Assembly: GCA_021792615.1 (NCBI GenBank)
Contig: JAJYUJ010000008.1
Span: 14,579 to 78,578, forward strand
Direction: 5' to 3'
Length of the DNA stretch: 64,000 bases
Source of the DNA: a bacterium
GTDB lineage: Bacteria > JAMCPX01
Of the stretch, positions 37,596 through 47,410 are shown piece by piece. Each line of letters opens with the position of its first letter. The first letter of the stretch is position 1. The notes beneath the pieces are model-generated. The model was not told where the DNA came from. It saw only the letters and a program-made list of their open reading frames with translations, and made no database searches. The translations under genes and the position numbers were made by a program.

Positions 37596-38942
37596 ATGTG
37601 TGATACAATCGTTGCTACAGCAAAGGCAACCGCCGATGGAACTGTCATACTTGCAAAGAACAGCGACAGGGAAGCCAACGAAGCCCAGCTTTGGAAGTAC
37701 ATTGCCCGTCGATCGTATGCCGGGGACACACAACTCCAGTGCACCTACATTTCTATCCCTCAGGTAAAGGAAACCCATGAAATGTTTCTGTCAAAGCCGT
37801 TCTGGATGTGGGGAGGCGAGATGGGTGCAAACGCCAAGGGTCTTGCCATTGGCAATGAAGCGGTTTTTACGAAAGAACCGTACGAAAAAACGGGACTGCT
37901 TGGCATGGATTTAATACGCCTTGCACTTGAGCGGTGCAGCAGCGCCTATGACGCGCTCATGTTAACAACGGAGCTTATCGAATGGTATGGGCAGGGCGGC
38001 AACGGCGGAATGGCTCATAAGCTTTATTATCACAATTCATTTATTTTTGCCGATACCAAAGAAGCCTACCTCCTTGAAACAGCGAATAAACATTGGACAG
38101 CCATGAAAGTCGACGGTGTCAGAAGCATTTCCAACGGCCTGACTATTGAAGAGGATTTTGACTCTTCTTCCAAAGGTATCCAGGACTATGCTCGTCAAAA
38201 AGGGTATCTGAAAAAAGGGCAGACGTTTAATTTCCGGAAGTGTTTTTCTGATACCTTGTACACCCGTTTTTCACGATGTTCGGACAGGCAAACCCGTACC
38301 ACTGCCTGCGCCCTCCGAGATAATACGTCCCTGACTCCAAAAAAAATGTTCGCCATTCTCCGGGATCACGGAAACAGCGATACGCCTCTGCCTCCGGACA
38401 AAACATCCATGGGTACCGTTTGTATGCATGCATCGTTCGGGCCGCTGCGCACGAGTCAATCGGTTGCCGCTTTTGTTGCACATCTGCGCGCGGATACGCC
38501 TGTTTTCTGGGCAACGGGTTCATCGGCAACCTGTACCAGTGTCTTTATGCCGTTCTATCTTACCGGTAAGGAGATAGATTATTTTCCGGCCGAAGAAACC
38601 GGTACCTATTCACCGGCATCATACTGGTGGATGCATGAAAAGATCCACCGCCAGGCAATTTTCAAATGGGACTTCTTTCAGAAATATATTGTTCCTGACA
38701 GGAAAGGATTGGAGGAAGAGTTCGCTGTAAAGGAACAGGAGATCTACAAGCAGAAGAACACTCCTCTGCAAAAGTATTTTGATTTTTCCCGGTCTTGCGT
38801 TGAAAAGGTCCTCGGTATTCACGGGAAATGGGAAAAAGAATTGAAAGAAGCTCCGTATTCCAAAATAAAAACTACCTTCAAGCTTTTCTGGAATGCGCAA
38901 ACGAAAAAAGCCCAACTGAAGGGCAACGGAGTTACCCCTTAA
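37596..38942 (+). CDS. Secernin/peptidase C69 family N-terminal nucleophile hydrolase
   Basis: 448 residues. The start MCDTIVATAKATADGTVI with AKNSDREANE is the secernin/dipeptidase C69 signature. Removal of Met exposes Cys2 as the N-terminal nucleophile. Expected to hydrolyse dipeptides or amides; substrate unknown. AAAGGAGA precedes the ATG. A hairpin follows the stop. No signal peptide. Confidence 0.85.
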   Translation: MCDTIVATAKATADGTVILAKNSDREANEAQLWKYIARRSYAGDTQLQCTYISIPQVKETHEMFLSKPFWMWGGEMGANAKGLAIGNEAVFTKEPYEKTGLLGMDLIRLALERCSSAYDALMLTTELIEWYGQGGNGGMAHKLYYHNSFIFADTKEAYLLETANKHWTAMKVDGVRSISNGLTIEEDFDSSSKGIQDYARQKGYLKKGQTFNFRKCFSDTLYTRFSRCSDRQTRTTACALRDNTSLTPKKMFAILRDHGNSDTPLPPDKTSMGTVCMHASFGPLRTSQSVAAFVAHLRADTPVFWATGSSATCTSVFMPFYLTGKEIDYFPAEETGTYSPASYWWMHEKIHRQAIFKWDFFQKYIVPDRKGLEEEFAVKEQEIYKQKNTPLQKYFDFSRSCVEKVLGIHGKWEKELKEAPYSKIKTTFKLFWNAQTKKAQLKGNGVTP

Positions 38943-38955
38943 CACTTTGTTTCGT

Positions 38956-38977
38956 CCTCCTTTTCTAAAGAAGGAGG
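38956..38977 (+). terminator. Terminator-like hairpin after the C69 gene
   Basis: CCTCCTT and AAGGAGG form a 7-bp stem around an 8-base loop, 14 bp after the stop. Only a short CTTTG follows, so termination strength is uncertain. Confidence 0.45.
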
Positions 38978-38987
38978 CTTTGATAAA

Positions 38988-39214
38988 TTAACCCGAAAAA
39001 TGCAATAAGGGAATTTACATATTCGCTCAATCCCGCGATCCACCTGATATCTATACATTTCCATAGAGAAACGAGATTTCAGTCCTCTGTATGTTTATAT
39101 GCAATTACCCGGTATGGTTTCCTCATCGTATTTTCGAAGAATACTTTTATCTGACGCGGGATTATCGCTCATTGCATAAACCTCCTTATTTTGCAAATGC
39201 ATTTTTCGGGTTAA
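38988..39214 (-). repeat. Element A2: inverted copy of the 227-bp element
   Basis: Exactly the same length as A1 and opposite in orientation, with the perfect terminal repeats TTAACCCGAAAAATGC and its complement. Internal identity to A1 is high along the whole length. It lies in the 350-bp gap before etfB, which otherwise holds only the C69 terminator. Confidence 0.75.
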
Positions 39215-39292
39215 AAAACAATGGTGTTGGACTTACCCGTCGAACCCCTTTTTATAGAAGGGCAGGACTTTTTGTGATAAAGACCATGGTGT

Positions 39293-40036
39293 ATGAAGAT
39301 ACTGGTGTGCGTAAAACAGGTGTCTGTGCCCGGGACGTATCCGGCCGCCGACAAGCCCCCCCCGGGGTTCCGGATCAACAGTTATGACGAGTATGCGCTT
39401 GAAGAAGCGCTGCTGTTGAAAGAGCGTATCGAAAAGACAACCGTGCATGCCGTTTCTGCGGGACCGGAAAGGGTTACCGCGGTTATCAAGCGGGCAATGG
39501 AAATGGGCGCAGACCAGGGCATGCATATCCGGTATGAACAAGAAGAGCAGCTCACGCCGTATCAGGTTGCGACGCTGATTGCATCGTATGCGCGGGATCG
39601 ACAGTACGATATTATTCTGACCGGCGTCATGGCGGATGACGATATGCAGATGCAGACAGGGCAGATGATTGCCGGGATACTCGGTTATCCGTATGCATCG
39701 TCTGTAGTCAGCCATGAGATTCGGGAGGGCAGGACGATGTACGTTGAAAGGGAGTGCGATGCACGCCAGAGGCAGTGTCTTGAAATAGAAATGCCCTGTG
39801 TGCTTACCATTCAGTCAGGCATCAACAGGCCGCGCTATCCATCGCTTTCGAATATCCTGAGGGCAAAACAGCAGAAGATTGAATCTATCAATGCCCTTGA
39901 CCTGCCTGAGGCCAGGGAAACAGAGGTAAGGCTCTTTTCGCCCGGGATAAAACCAAAGGGGACGATCCTGCAGGGTACCCGGAGGGAAAAGGCAGTACAA
40001 CTGCTCGAAATTCTGCATGAGAAAGCCCTTCTTTAA
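39293..40036 (+). CDS. etfB: Electron transfer flavoprotein beta subunit
   Basis: 247 residues. Starts MKILVCVKQV and has the ETF-beta core (VTAVIKRAMEMGAD, DIILTGVMADD, CVLTIQSGINRPRYPS). With EtfA it carries electrons from acyl-CoA dehydrogenases. Pairs with etfA 14 bp downstream. No dehydrogenase or bifurcating partner is near; DNA upstream is repeat A2. Confidence 0.93.
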   Translation: MKILVCVKQVSVPGTYPAADKPPPGFRINSYDEYALEEALLLKERIEKTTVHAVSAGPERVTAVIKRAMEMGADQGMHIRYEQEEQLTPYQVATLIASYARDRQYDIILTGVMADDDMQMQTGQMIAGILGYPYASSVVSHEIREGRTMYVERECDARQRQCLEIEMPCVLTIQSGINRPRYPSLSNILRAKQQKIESINALDLPEARETEVRLFSPGIKPKGTILQGTRREKAVQLLEILHEKALL

Positions 40037-40050
40037 AGGAACGTGCATGC

Positions 40051-41043
40051 ATGAGAAATAAGATCGCAGTCATAGCCCAGCATGCAGACAACAGGATCGA
40101 TCCTGTTACGTATGAAGCGGTATCCTGTGCCCTGGAGTTATGTGCAGGAGAGACTTCATGCATTCAAATTATCGTTCCAGGCGACCGGGTAGAAAAGGTC
40201 GCGCAGGAAATATCCGGGGAAACAGGTATTGACACCATAGCCCTGGAAAACGAACTCCTGAAAATCTACAACGCAGAGGCATACACATCAGCGCTTGTCA
40301 CTTTTTTCAGGCAACGGGCACCCGGATATATTCTTATACCGCATACATCCGTGGGTTACGATTTTGCACCGTTGCTTGCCATCAAACTCGAGGCATCCTG
40401 CATAACGGCAGTGAAGCAGGTAAACGGTTCGGATGGGACCACGGCATTTGTGCATGAGGTTTTTGACGGGAGGCTTTACGCCGAGGTTGTTTCAAAAACA
40501 AAAACCACGGTGATAACTATCCAGCCCGGTGCATGGGAACCCCTCGGCAGGCAACCGGGCAAAAGCGGCATTGTTGAGACAAGGAACGTAACGGTTAATC
40601 CGGGGAAAACCAGGACTATCGCATTCAGGCAATCAGATTATCAAGGGGCAGCTCTGGCAAACAGCGAGGTTATCGTATCCGCAGGAAGGGGCATCGGCAA
40701 AAAAGAAAACCTGTCATTGATATATGAAGTTGCAAAACTATTCCCGCGTTCCGCTCTGGGCTGTTCGAGGGCGGTGTGCGATGCCGGATGGCTTGAATAC
40801 AGTCACCAGGTGGGCATAACCGGTTCGACGGTATCGCCGAAGCTCTATTTTGCAATCGGCATATCCGGAGCCGTTCAGCATATCACCGGCATAAAGGGTG
40901 CACAGGTGATTGTTGCGGTAAACAGCGATCCCGCCGCGAGGTTTTTCACCATTGCGGACTATTGTATCGTGGAGGACCTGACGCAGTTCATACCCACCCT
41001 TGTCGAAGAATTCAAAAAAAAGTACGGCTCTTTCTCAAAATAA
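40051..41043 (+). CDS. etfA: Electron transfer flavoprotein alpha subunit
   Basis: 330 residues. The C-terminal FAD domain has SAGRGIGKKEN, SRAVCDAGWLEYSHQVGITG, PKLYFAIGISGAVQHITG and the final ADYCIVEDL, all ETF-alpha signatures. The ferredoxin domain of the FixB/CarE type is absent. Heterodimer with EtfB. Complete at both ends. Confidence 0.95.
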   Translation: MRNKIAVIAQHADNRIDPVTYEAVSCALELCAGETSCIQIIVPGDRVEKVAQEISGETGIDTIALENELLKIYNAEAYTSALVTFFRQRAPGYILIPHTSVGYDFAPLLAIKLEASCITAVKQVNGSDGTTAFVHEVFDGRLYAEVVSKTKTTVITIQPGAWEPLGRQPGKSGIVETRNVTVNPGKTRTIAFRQSDYQGAALANSEVIVSAGRGIGKKENLSLIYEVAKLFPRSALGCSRAVCDAGWLEYSHQVGITGSTVSPKLYFAIGISGAVQHITGIKGAQVIVAVNSDPAARFFTIADYCIVEDLTQFIPTLVEEFKKKYGSFSK

Positions 41044-41118
41044 TTTTGAAACGGGAGAAAACCCTTTTCTTACGATCGCAAATAGGGTAAGAGACACCAT
41101 GAGGATAAACCAGGAGCT

Positions 41119-41892
41119 ATGAAAAAATCAAAACCAATAATGCATAAACTAGGCAGCGCGGCCGTGAAAACCGGTGTTATCGTAGGGAATACGATCGTAG
41201 AAAACTATAAAAAAATAGACCCTGATGTTATTCGCCATCTCTTGCAGGTTCCCCTGCTCAGCTATTCTCTTTTCGTGTCAAGACATGAAAAGATCGATCC
41301 CGGCAAGCCGGACGGACACCCTCCCCTTATATTTGTTCACGGACTCGGCGGGAACAGGGGAAACTTCCTTCTCATGTCCTGGTACCTCTGGCTGCTTGGC
41401 AGAAAACGCAGTTACAAGATCCACTTCGATGCAGGACAGTCTATACAAGATATGACCGCGGCACTTGCTCGTTTCATACGGGAAGTACTCAAGGTCACGG
41501 GGCAGCGGCAGGTCGAAATCGTTGCCCACAGCCTTGGCGGACTGGTTGCACGTATGGCAATCAAGAAATACAGGCTTTCGCATCATGTCAAGACCCTCAT
41601 CACCCTGGGCAGCCCGCACCATGGGACATACTCCGCACGCTACGCAAACACGGCGATAACGAGAGAGATCAGGCCCAACAGCAAACTCATAAAGGAGCTG
41701 GAGAAACAGCCCTGGCCAAAGGGCGTACGAGGCGTAACATTCTGGAGCAGGAGCGATCTCCTGGTCATACCGCCGGAGTCCGCTGCTATGGACGGTACAA
41801 CGCAGGTCGAGGTTACACCGTTTACGCATTACAGTTACCTTATCGATCCGAAAAGCTGGGCTGCTGTTCAACGTGCCCTCGAGAACGGATAA
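41119..41892 (+). CDS. Lipase/esterase (alpha/beta hydrolase)
   Basis: 257 residues. Oxyanion FVHGLGGNRGNF follows a short N-terminal region. The nucleophile elbow is AHSLG with Ser138. Asp213 (RSDLLVIPPESA) and His237 (PFTHYSYL) complete the triad. Similar to bacterial triacylglycerol lipase and esterase proteins. No clear signal peptide, so intracellular location is likely. No partner foldase nearby. Confidence 0.85.
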   Translation: MKKSKPIMHKLGSAAVKTGVIVGNTIVENYKKIDPDVIRHLLQVPLLSYSLFVSRHEKIDPGKPDGHPPLIFVHGLGGNRGNFLLMSWYLWLLGRKRSYKIHFDAGQSIQDMTAALARFIREVLKVTGQRQVEIVAHSLGGLVARMAIKKYRLSHHVKTLITLGSPHHGTYSARYANTAITREIRPNSKLIKELEKQPWPKGVRGVTFWSRSDLLVIPPESAAMDGTTQVEVTPFTHYSYLIDPKSWAAVQRALENG

Positions 41893-41988
41893 ACTCCCGC
41901 GAGCACGTGTCCCGATGGACAGAAACCAGCACCATTCTTTTTAGACATCTTCCGGCATTTATGGTAATAACTCACGCAGGAGCAGACC

Positions 41989-42714
41989 GTGGATAAAGAT
42001 TTCGAGATAGCTTTAATTGTACCGTACGTATCCCAGAAGATGCAGATCGTGGAGGCATTTTTAAAAAATACGAAGAAGGAATACAAGCCGGCAGTACTGA
42101 AATCCTTCAATCTTTATTGCTGGTCGTCGAGCGATTCTCTCGGCATCATTTTGTCGTATGATTTTGTTACCTTTCTTCCGCGTTATTTCAACCCCATAAA
42201 ATCGTTTTCGGCAAAAGTGGAGGCAAAAATTTACGAGCTCATGGCTTTCGGTGAGAATGAGAGAAAGGAATTCAAAAGTAAATTCATACTGACATCGGAC
42301 CTTAAATTCATCGGCGACTTCGATATTTCATTTGCATTGAATAATATTCTCAGGAGAACGAGCACAACGATGGGCAGAAAATATCCGCGGTACAACGCAA
42401 GCATCAAAGTCACTTTCAAATCGCAAGAGCAATTTATCCAGGAATATACGAAGGACATTTCCAAGGGCGGGATATTTGTTGCTACGGAAAAACTGCTCCC
42501 GTTAAATTCAAAGGTGGATTTGTTGTTGTCTCTTCCGGATTTTCCACGCGGGATCGGAATCATAGGCGAGGTCGTGCATGTTGTCGGCCCGGAACAAGGC
42601 AAACAGCCGGGTGGCAGCAGAATTGCAGGCATGGGGATCCAGTTTATAGAATTCAAAGGTGATGGACAAAAGGCACTGGAGGGGTACTTTAAATCCCTGG
42701 ACAAGGAACCATAG
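41989..42714 (+). CDS. PilZ-domain c-di-GMP receptor protein
   Basis: 241 residues from a GTG with GGAG upstream. The N-terminal 120 residues are unrecognised. The C-terminal PilZ domain (about 125-240) has both ligand motifs: RKYPR and DISKGG. It resembles the deltaproteobacterial TIGR02266-type PilZ group. Binding of c-di-GMP would then control motility, pili or polymer synthesis. The gene ends at element B1. Confidence 0.85.
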   Translation: MDKDFEIALIVPYVSQKMQIVEAFLKNTKKEYKPAVLKSFNLYCWSSSDSLGIILSYDFVTFLPRYFNPIKSFSAKVEAKIYELMAFGENERKEFKSKFILTSDLKFIGDFDISFALNNILRRTSTTMGRKYPRYNASIKVTFKSQEQFIQEYTKDISKGGIFVATEKLLPLNSKVDLLLSLPDFPRGIGIIGEVVHVVGPEQGKQPGGSRIAGMGIQFIEFKGDGQKALEGYFKSLDKEP

Positions 42715-42761
42715 ATACCGCTTCCCCCATCGCATCGTCACAAACTCTTTGCTTGCAGCGG

Positions 42762-43019
42762 ATAACCCGAAAAATGCAATAAGGAAATTTACTTATTCCC
42801 GCGATCCACAACCCCCTCATTCCCCCTTGACAGGGAAAATCATTTCTTAGGGGGCTGAATTTTCTTCTTTTCATTTCCTCTCCTCTTAGGAGAGGATTAA
42901 GGTGAGGTCTATGGTCGTCTTCATGAGACCTCATCCGCACCCTTCCCTGCCGGGTGGGTACCCCATCGCTCATTGCATAAACTTCCTTATTTTTAATACA
43001 CACGCTCCCGGGTCAACCC
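42762..43019 (-). repeat. Element B1: shared ends with A, different core
   Basis: About 258 bp. The right end in its own orientation matches element A (GATCGCGGG..., then ATTGCATTTTTCGGG), and the left part shares AAAATAAGGAAGTTTATGC. Its core carries a CTCCTCTCCTAAGAGGAGAGG-like hairpin and a GGGGG-rich stretch not found in A. Inverted copy at 48515. It fills the 309-bp gap between the convergent PilZ and antiporter genes. Confidence 0.75.
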
Positions 43020-43023
43020 GTGC

Positions 43024-44175
43024 CTACTTAACCTGCCAGCGCTTTGAAACGAATGACAGTACAAACGGTGTAATCAGGGTCGTTACCACGACCATAAAGA
43101 TAATGATCGCATATACCCGGCTGCTGATAACGCCCATGTTCAGCCCGATAAGGGCGACGATCATGCCGACCTCTCCCCGCGGTATCATGCCCAGCCCCAC
43201 GAAGTTCATTACCCCGAACCCGTAGCGAAAAGCACCGAGTCCGCAGCCGATATATTTACCGGCTATGGCTATCATGGTGTAGACGGCGGCTATAAGAAGG
43301 ATGCTGCTGCTGAAAAGCAGGTGCGGCTGGATCTTCATGCCAATCATGACAAAAAAGAATGGGACCAGAAACTCATAGATGGAGTCGAACATGTCCCCGA
43401 GGTGCCTGTCCTCGAGTTCGGCCATGAGCAATCCCGCAAAAAAAGCGCCGACAATACTTGCCATGCCAATATACGACGTCAAAAACGAGAGGCCGAGGAG
43501 CACGGTCATACTCAGGATGAATTCGTTTTTCTCCAGCTTCATTTTTTCCAGCCGTGTCTTGAGCATTTTTATTGATCTGCTGCCGATAAGGAAAATACCT
43601 GCAAGAAACAAAACGACGATAAAGAATAAGGACAGAATTTTATAAACGTCGATGCTGCCGTTAGTCTCACCGGTTACGGCCGCAAGCACGAGTAAGCCCA
43701 GGATATCATCGGCAACAGCCGCGCCGAGTATGAGCTTTGCCGAAACAGTATGCCCGAGCTCCATATCTTTCAAAACCCGTGCGGTTATGCCTACCGATGT
43801 GGCGACCAGTGCCGTTGCGACAAACAACGCCTCTATGCCCCTATGGCCGGTGAAGAGGATGAAGAAATAGCCGAGTACCATGGGTAGTGCGACACCGAGC
43901 GTTGCTACGATGGTCGCATCGATGCCGATTTTCAGCATGTCTTTCAGCCGTGTGTGGAGGCCGACGACAAACAAGAGCATCATTGCCCCGAGCTCGGAAA
44001 ATGCATCGAGCACCGGCGTTTCTTTGATAAGGTGCAGCCCGCCGGCGCCGAGAACGAGGCCCGCTGCGATCTCGCCGATCATCGGAGGTATATGGATTTT
44101 TTGGAAAATATAGTTGAAAAGTTTGGCGCTTACGAAAATAAGGAAGAGGTCGAAGAGGATGCCGGTGTGTTCCAT
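43024..44175 (-). CDS. Cation:proton antiporter (Kef/NapA CPA2 family)
   Basis: 383 residues with 11-12 hydrophobic segments. The CPA2 motif with two aspartates is present (AVADDILGLLVLA), as well as PPMIGEIAAGLVLG near the N-terminus. The Kef C-terminal TrkA-N domain is missing, so this is the short Na+/H+ or K+/H+ antiporter form. The ATG overlaps the glmS stop (TAATG), suggesting translational coupling. Confidence 0.9.
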   Translation of the reverse strand: MEHTGILFDLFLIFVSAKLFNYIFQKIHIPPMIGEIAAGLVLGAGGLHLIKETPVLDAFSELGAMMLLFVVGLHTRLKDMLKIGIDATIVATLGVALPMVLGYFFILFTGHRGIEALFVATALVATSVGITARVLKDMELGHTVSAKLILGAAVADDILGLLVLAAVTGETNGSIDVYKILSLFFIVVLFLAGIFLIGSRSIKMLKTRLEKMKLEKNEFILSMTVLLGLSFLTSYIGMASIVGAFFAGLLMAELEDRHLGDMFDSIYEFLVPFFFVMIGMKIQPHLLFSSSILLIAAVYTMIAIAGKYIGCGLGAFRYGFGVMNFVGLGMIPRGEVGMIVALIGLNMGVISSRVYAIIIFMVVVTTLITPFVLSFVSKRWQVK

Positions 44176-46004
44176 TATTCCACGGTAACGCTTTTGGCCA
44201 GGTTCTTGGGCTGGTCAACATCAGTGCCGTTGATTACCGCGATATGATATGCGAGCAACTGGAGGGGGACGATCGAAAGTATGGGGGTGAAGAGTTCGTC
44301 GATCTCGGGGAGCAAAAAGAACGAATCCGAGAGGTTCTGGATCTCGTTGTTGCCTGCGTTCGTAAAACTGATGATCTTCCCGTCCCTTGCCTTTACCTCT
44401 TCCATGTTGTTTTTTATCTTTTCATAGACCTTGCCTTTAACGGCTATAAAAACGACGGGCATATCTTTATTGACCAGTGCTATGGGGCCATGTTTGATCT
44501 CTCCCGCAGGATAGCCCTCTGCATGGACGTAGGAAATCTCTTTGAGTTTGAGCGCGCCCTCCAGAGCCACAGGGTAGCTTATGCCCCTGCCGAGATAGAG
44601 GAAATCAGAGTAGCGTGCATATTCCTTTGCAATGGAGACCAGCAGGTCTTCTTGTTTCAGGAGGGTGTCCAGCAGAGACGGAATGGTAACCAGGGTATCG
44701 ATAGAGAGGGCGGCCTGTTGTTTCGAAATCCTGCCGAGGCCCCTGCCGATATGTATGGCAAGCAGATAGATCGTGATCAACTGTGCCGTGAACGCCTTTG
44801 TGGATGCAACGCTTATCTCGGGACCCGCATGGGTATAGAGGACGTGGTCCGATTCCCGTGCTATGGTACTGTCTATAACGTTGCAGATACTCAGAACATG
44901 ACTTCCGTGTTTTTTTGCGAGACGCAGGGCTGCAAGCGTGTCCGCGGTCTCGCCGGACTGGGATATGGCAATGGTTAATGTTTCGTTGCCCACAAGCGGC
45001 GTTTTATATCTGAATTCGGATGCCACGTCGACATCGACGGGGATACCCGTCATCTCCTCGATGATATACTTGCCGGTCAGGCCCGCATGGTAGGATGTAC
45101 CGCATGCCACAAAATTTATCCGTTTCAGCGCATGCATGATTTTCCCGTCGATCCCGGCCTCTTTGAGGTCTATCTCTTTTTTATCGAACAGCAGCCGGTC
45201 CCGCATGGTGTCCGTTATTGCCTGCGGCTGTTCGAAAATTTCTTTTTGCATAAAATGCTTGTATCCGCCTTTTTCCGCCATCGCCGGGCTGATATCGAAC
45301 TGTTTTGGATTCACGGGCAGCGGGCTGCCGGTGAAATCAAAAAGCTTTACATCCTCAGCGGTGATAACGGCAATGGTCCCGTCGTTCATAAACAGCATTT
45401 TGTTGGTGTACGGCAGGATTGCAGGCATGTCCGAGGCGAATATATTCTCGCTGTTGCCAAACCCCAGCACCAGGGGGCTTGCCTCCCGTACGGCTATGAG
45501 CTTGTCCGGGTTCTTTGCGTACAGGACACCGAGTGCAAAGGAGCCCCTCAATTGGTTAACCGAAGCAAGGACCGCTTGTTCGAACGGCTCTCCGGACTTG
45601 ATATGGTCTTCTATAAGATGTGCTATGATCTCGGTATCGGTTTCCGACTTGAAGTGGTGCCCCCGGTCCTTCAGCATTGCTCTGAGTTCCGTATAGTTTT
45701 CTATAATGCCGTTATGGATGACAACAACGTCTCCTGCCCTGTGGGGGTGGGCGTTTTCATCTGAGGGTTTACCGTGTGTTGCCCAGCGCGTATGACCGAG
45801 ACCTGTTGTCCCGTTTATCGTTTCATGCCGGACGACCTCGATAAGATCTTTTATCTTCCCTTTTTTTCTCCGTACGATAAGCCCGTCATCCGTCAGGATA
45901 GCGACACCGGAAGAATCGTATCCCCGGTACTCCAGCCTTTTCAGGCCGTCGAGGATAATGGGAAGTGCATGCCTCTTGCCTATGTACCCGACGATGCCGC
46001 ACAT
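44175..46004 (-). CDS. glmS: Glutamine-fructose-6-phosphate aminotransferase
   Basis: 609 residues. N-terminal glutaminase with nucleophile Cys2 (MCGIVGYIG), then two SIS sugar-isomerase domains (SQSGETADTLAAL) and the C-terminal AKSVTVE. Makes glucosamine-6-phosphate for peptidoglycan and lipid A. Directly overlaps glmU. No glmS ribozyme-like leader can be placed because the start abuts glmU. Confidence 0.97.
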   Translation of the reverse strand: MCGIVGYIGKRHALPIILDGLKRLEYRGYDSSGVAILTDDGLIVRRKKGKIKDLIEVVRHETINGTTGLGHTRWATHGKPSDENAHPHRAGDVVVIHNGIIENYTELRAMLKDRGHHFKSETDTEIIAHLIEDHIKSGEPFEQAVLASVNQLRGSFALGVLYAKNPDKLIAVREASPLVLGFGNSENIFASDMPAILPYTNKMLFMNDGTIAVITAEDVKLFDFTGSPLPVNPKQFDISPAMAEKGGYKHFMQKEIFEQPQAITDTMRDRLLFDKKEIDLKEAGIDGKIMHALKRINFVACGTSYHAGLTGKYIIEEMTGIPVDVDVASEFRYKTPLVGNETLTIAISQSGETADTLAALRLAKKHGSHVLSICNVIDSTIARESDHVLYTHAGPEISVASTKAFTAQLITIYLLAIHIGRGLGRISKQQAALSIDTLVTIPSLLDTLLKQEDLLVSIAKEYARYSDFLYLGRGISYPVALEGALKLKEISYVHAEGYPAGEIKHGPIALVNKDMPVVFIAVKGKVYEKIKNNMEEVKARDGKIISFTNAGNNEIQNLSDSFFLLPEIDELFTPILSIVPLQLLAYHIAVINGTDVDQPKNLAKSVTVE

Positions 46005-47395
46005 TATCTGCCGCCGAGCTTGCTTTTTCTCTTCATCGCATACCCCTCGATTGTCCTCTGCTCGGAACGCTCGATGCCGAGAGCTCCCGGGGGCACGTCC
46101 TTGGTAATGGCCGATGCGGCCCCGATTATGGCCCCCCTGCCGACGCGGACCGGAGCAACAAGGGCTGTATCGCTTCCGATAAATGCCTCGTCCTCAATCA
46201 CGGTTGGGTTTTTCTTGAACCCGTCATAGTTGCAGGTAATCGTACCGGCGCCAACATTCACCCTGCTGCCTATGGTCGCATCGCCGATATACGAGAGATG
46301 GTTTACCTTCGAACCCTTGCCGATGGAGGATTTTTTGACTTCGACAAAGTTGCCGATGCGGACATTTTCATCGAGGACCGTCTCGGGCCGCAACCGGGCA
46401 AAGGGGCCTATTATCGCATCCTTGCCCACGATACTCTGCTCTATGACACTGTACGGCTTAATTTCTACCCCGTCGTTTATTTTGGAATCTTTTATAATCG
46501 TTCCGTTCCAGATAATGCACCGTTTCCCTATTTTTGTCCCGTTCATGAGAAAACTGTTCGGATAGACGATGCTGTCCTTACCGATGACGACATCCTGTTC
46601 GATGTAAGTGGTGCCGGGATCGAAGATCGTAACACCGCTCGCCATAAGTCTGTTCAACTTGCGCTGATTGAGTATGCTCTCGGAGTGCGCCAGTGCCTTC
46701 CTGTTGTTGACGCCAAGTACCTGGTCCGCATCGTCGGTATGGTAGTTCATTACCTTTTTTTTCATGGACTGCAGGATGCTGATGATATCGGTGAGATAGT
46801 ATTCCCCGGTAACCTCGGAGGGCTTGACACGCTCCAAAGCCTTCAGGAGCAGCTTGCAGGACGCCAGGTAAATACCCGCGTTGATCTCTTTCACTTTTTT
46901 CACCTTATCGTCTGCGTCATTTTCTTCTACGATCTTGAATTTGCCCGCCTTTTTGATGACCCTCCCGTACCCTTCCGGATTGTCCAGCGTGGAGGTTATA
47001 AACCCGAGAGATGCTTTGGATGCCTTGTAGTGTTCATAAAAATCCTTGATAAGCACATGTTTTATCAACGGCACATCGCCATTCAGAATCAGAACATCAC
47101 CCTCGAGTTCAGAGAGCTCCTGAGATGCGGAACGAACCGCATCCGCGGTACCGAGCTGTTTGTCCTGGTGGACAAATATGGCGTCTTCATACCTCTTTGC
47201 AACATAGTCCATGATGATTTCTTTGCCGATGCCAACGACAACGATGACCTTGTCGGAAGGCAGATCGATCGCCCTCCTCAGGATGTACTCGATCATCGGC
47301 AGTCCGCCGATGGGATGAAAAACCTTCGGAATATCGGATTTCATCCGTTTGCCTTCGCCCGCCGCAAGGATAATGGTATAAAGCTTTGTATCCAT
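46004..47395 (-). CDS. glmU: Bifunctional GlmU: N-acetyltransferase/uridylyltransferase
   Basis: 463 residues. N-terminal pyrophosphorylase with LAAGEGKRMKSDIPKV and the GGLPMIEYIL segment. C-terminal left-handed beta helix (hexapeptide repeats from about 250) with GNFVEVKKS and the acetyl-CoA region. Makes UDP-GlcNAc from glucosamine-1-phosphate. Transcribed with glmS. Confidence 0.96.
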   Translation of the reverse strand: MDTKLYTIILAAGEGKRMKSDIPKVFHPIGGLPMIEYILRRAIDLPSDKVIVVVGIGKEIIMDYVAKRYEDAIFVHQDKQLGTADAVRSASQELSELEGDVLILNGDVPLIKHVLIKDFYEHYKASKASLGFITSTLDNPEGYGRVIKKAGKFKIVEENDADDKVKKVKEINAGIYLASCKLLLKALERVKPSEVTGEYYLTDIISILQSMKKKVMNYHTDDADQVLGVNNRKALAHSESILNQRKLNRLMASGVTIFDPGTTYIEQDVVIGKDSIVYPNSFLMNGTKIGKRCIIWNGTIIKDSKINDGVEIKPYSVIEQSIVGKDAIIGPFARLRPETVLDENVRIGNFVEVKKSSIGKGSKVNHLSYIGDATIGSRVNVGAGTITCNYDGFKKNPTVIEDEAFIGSDTALVAPVRVGRGAIIGAASAITKDVPPGALGIERSEQRTIEGYAMKRKSKLGGR

Positions 47396-47410
47396 GGATA
47401 TCCTCCCCTG

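Noticed and set aside
45980-46030. glmS ribozyme
   Set aside because: The glmS start overlaps the glmU stop, leaving no leader, and no ribozyme core was seen.
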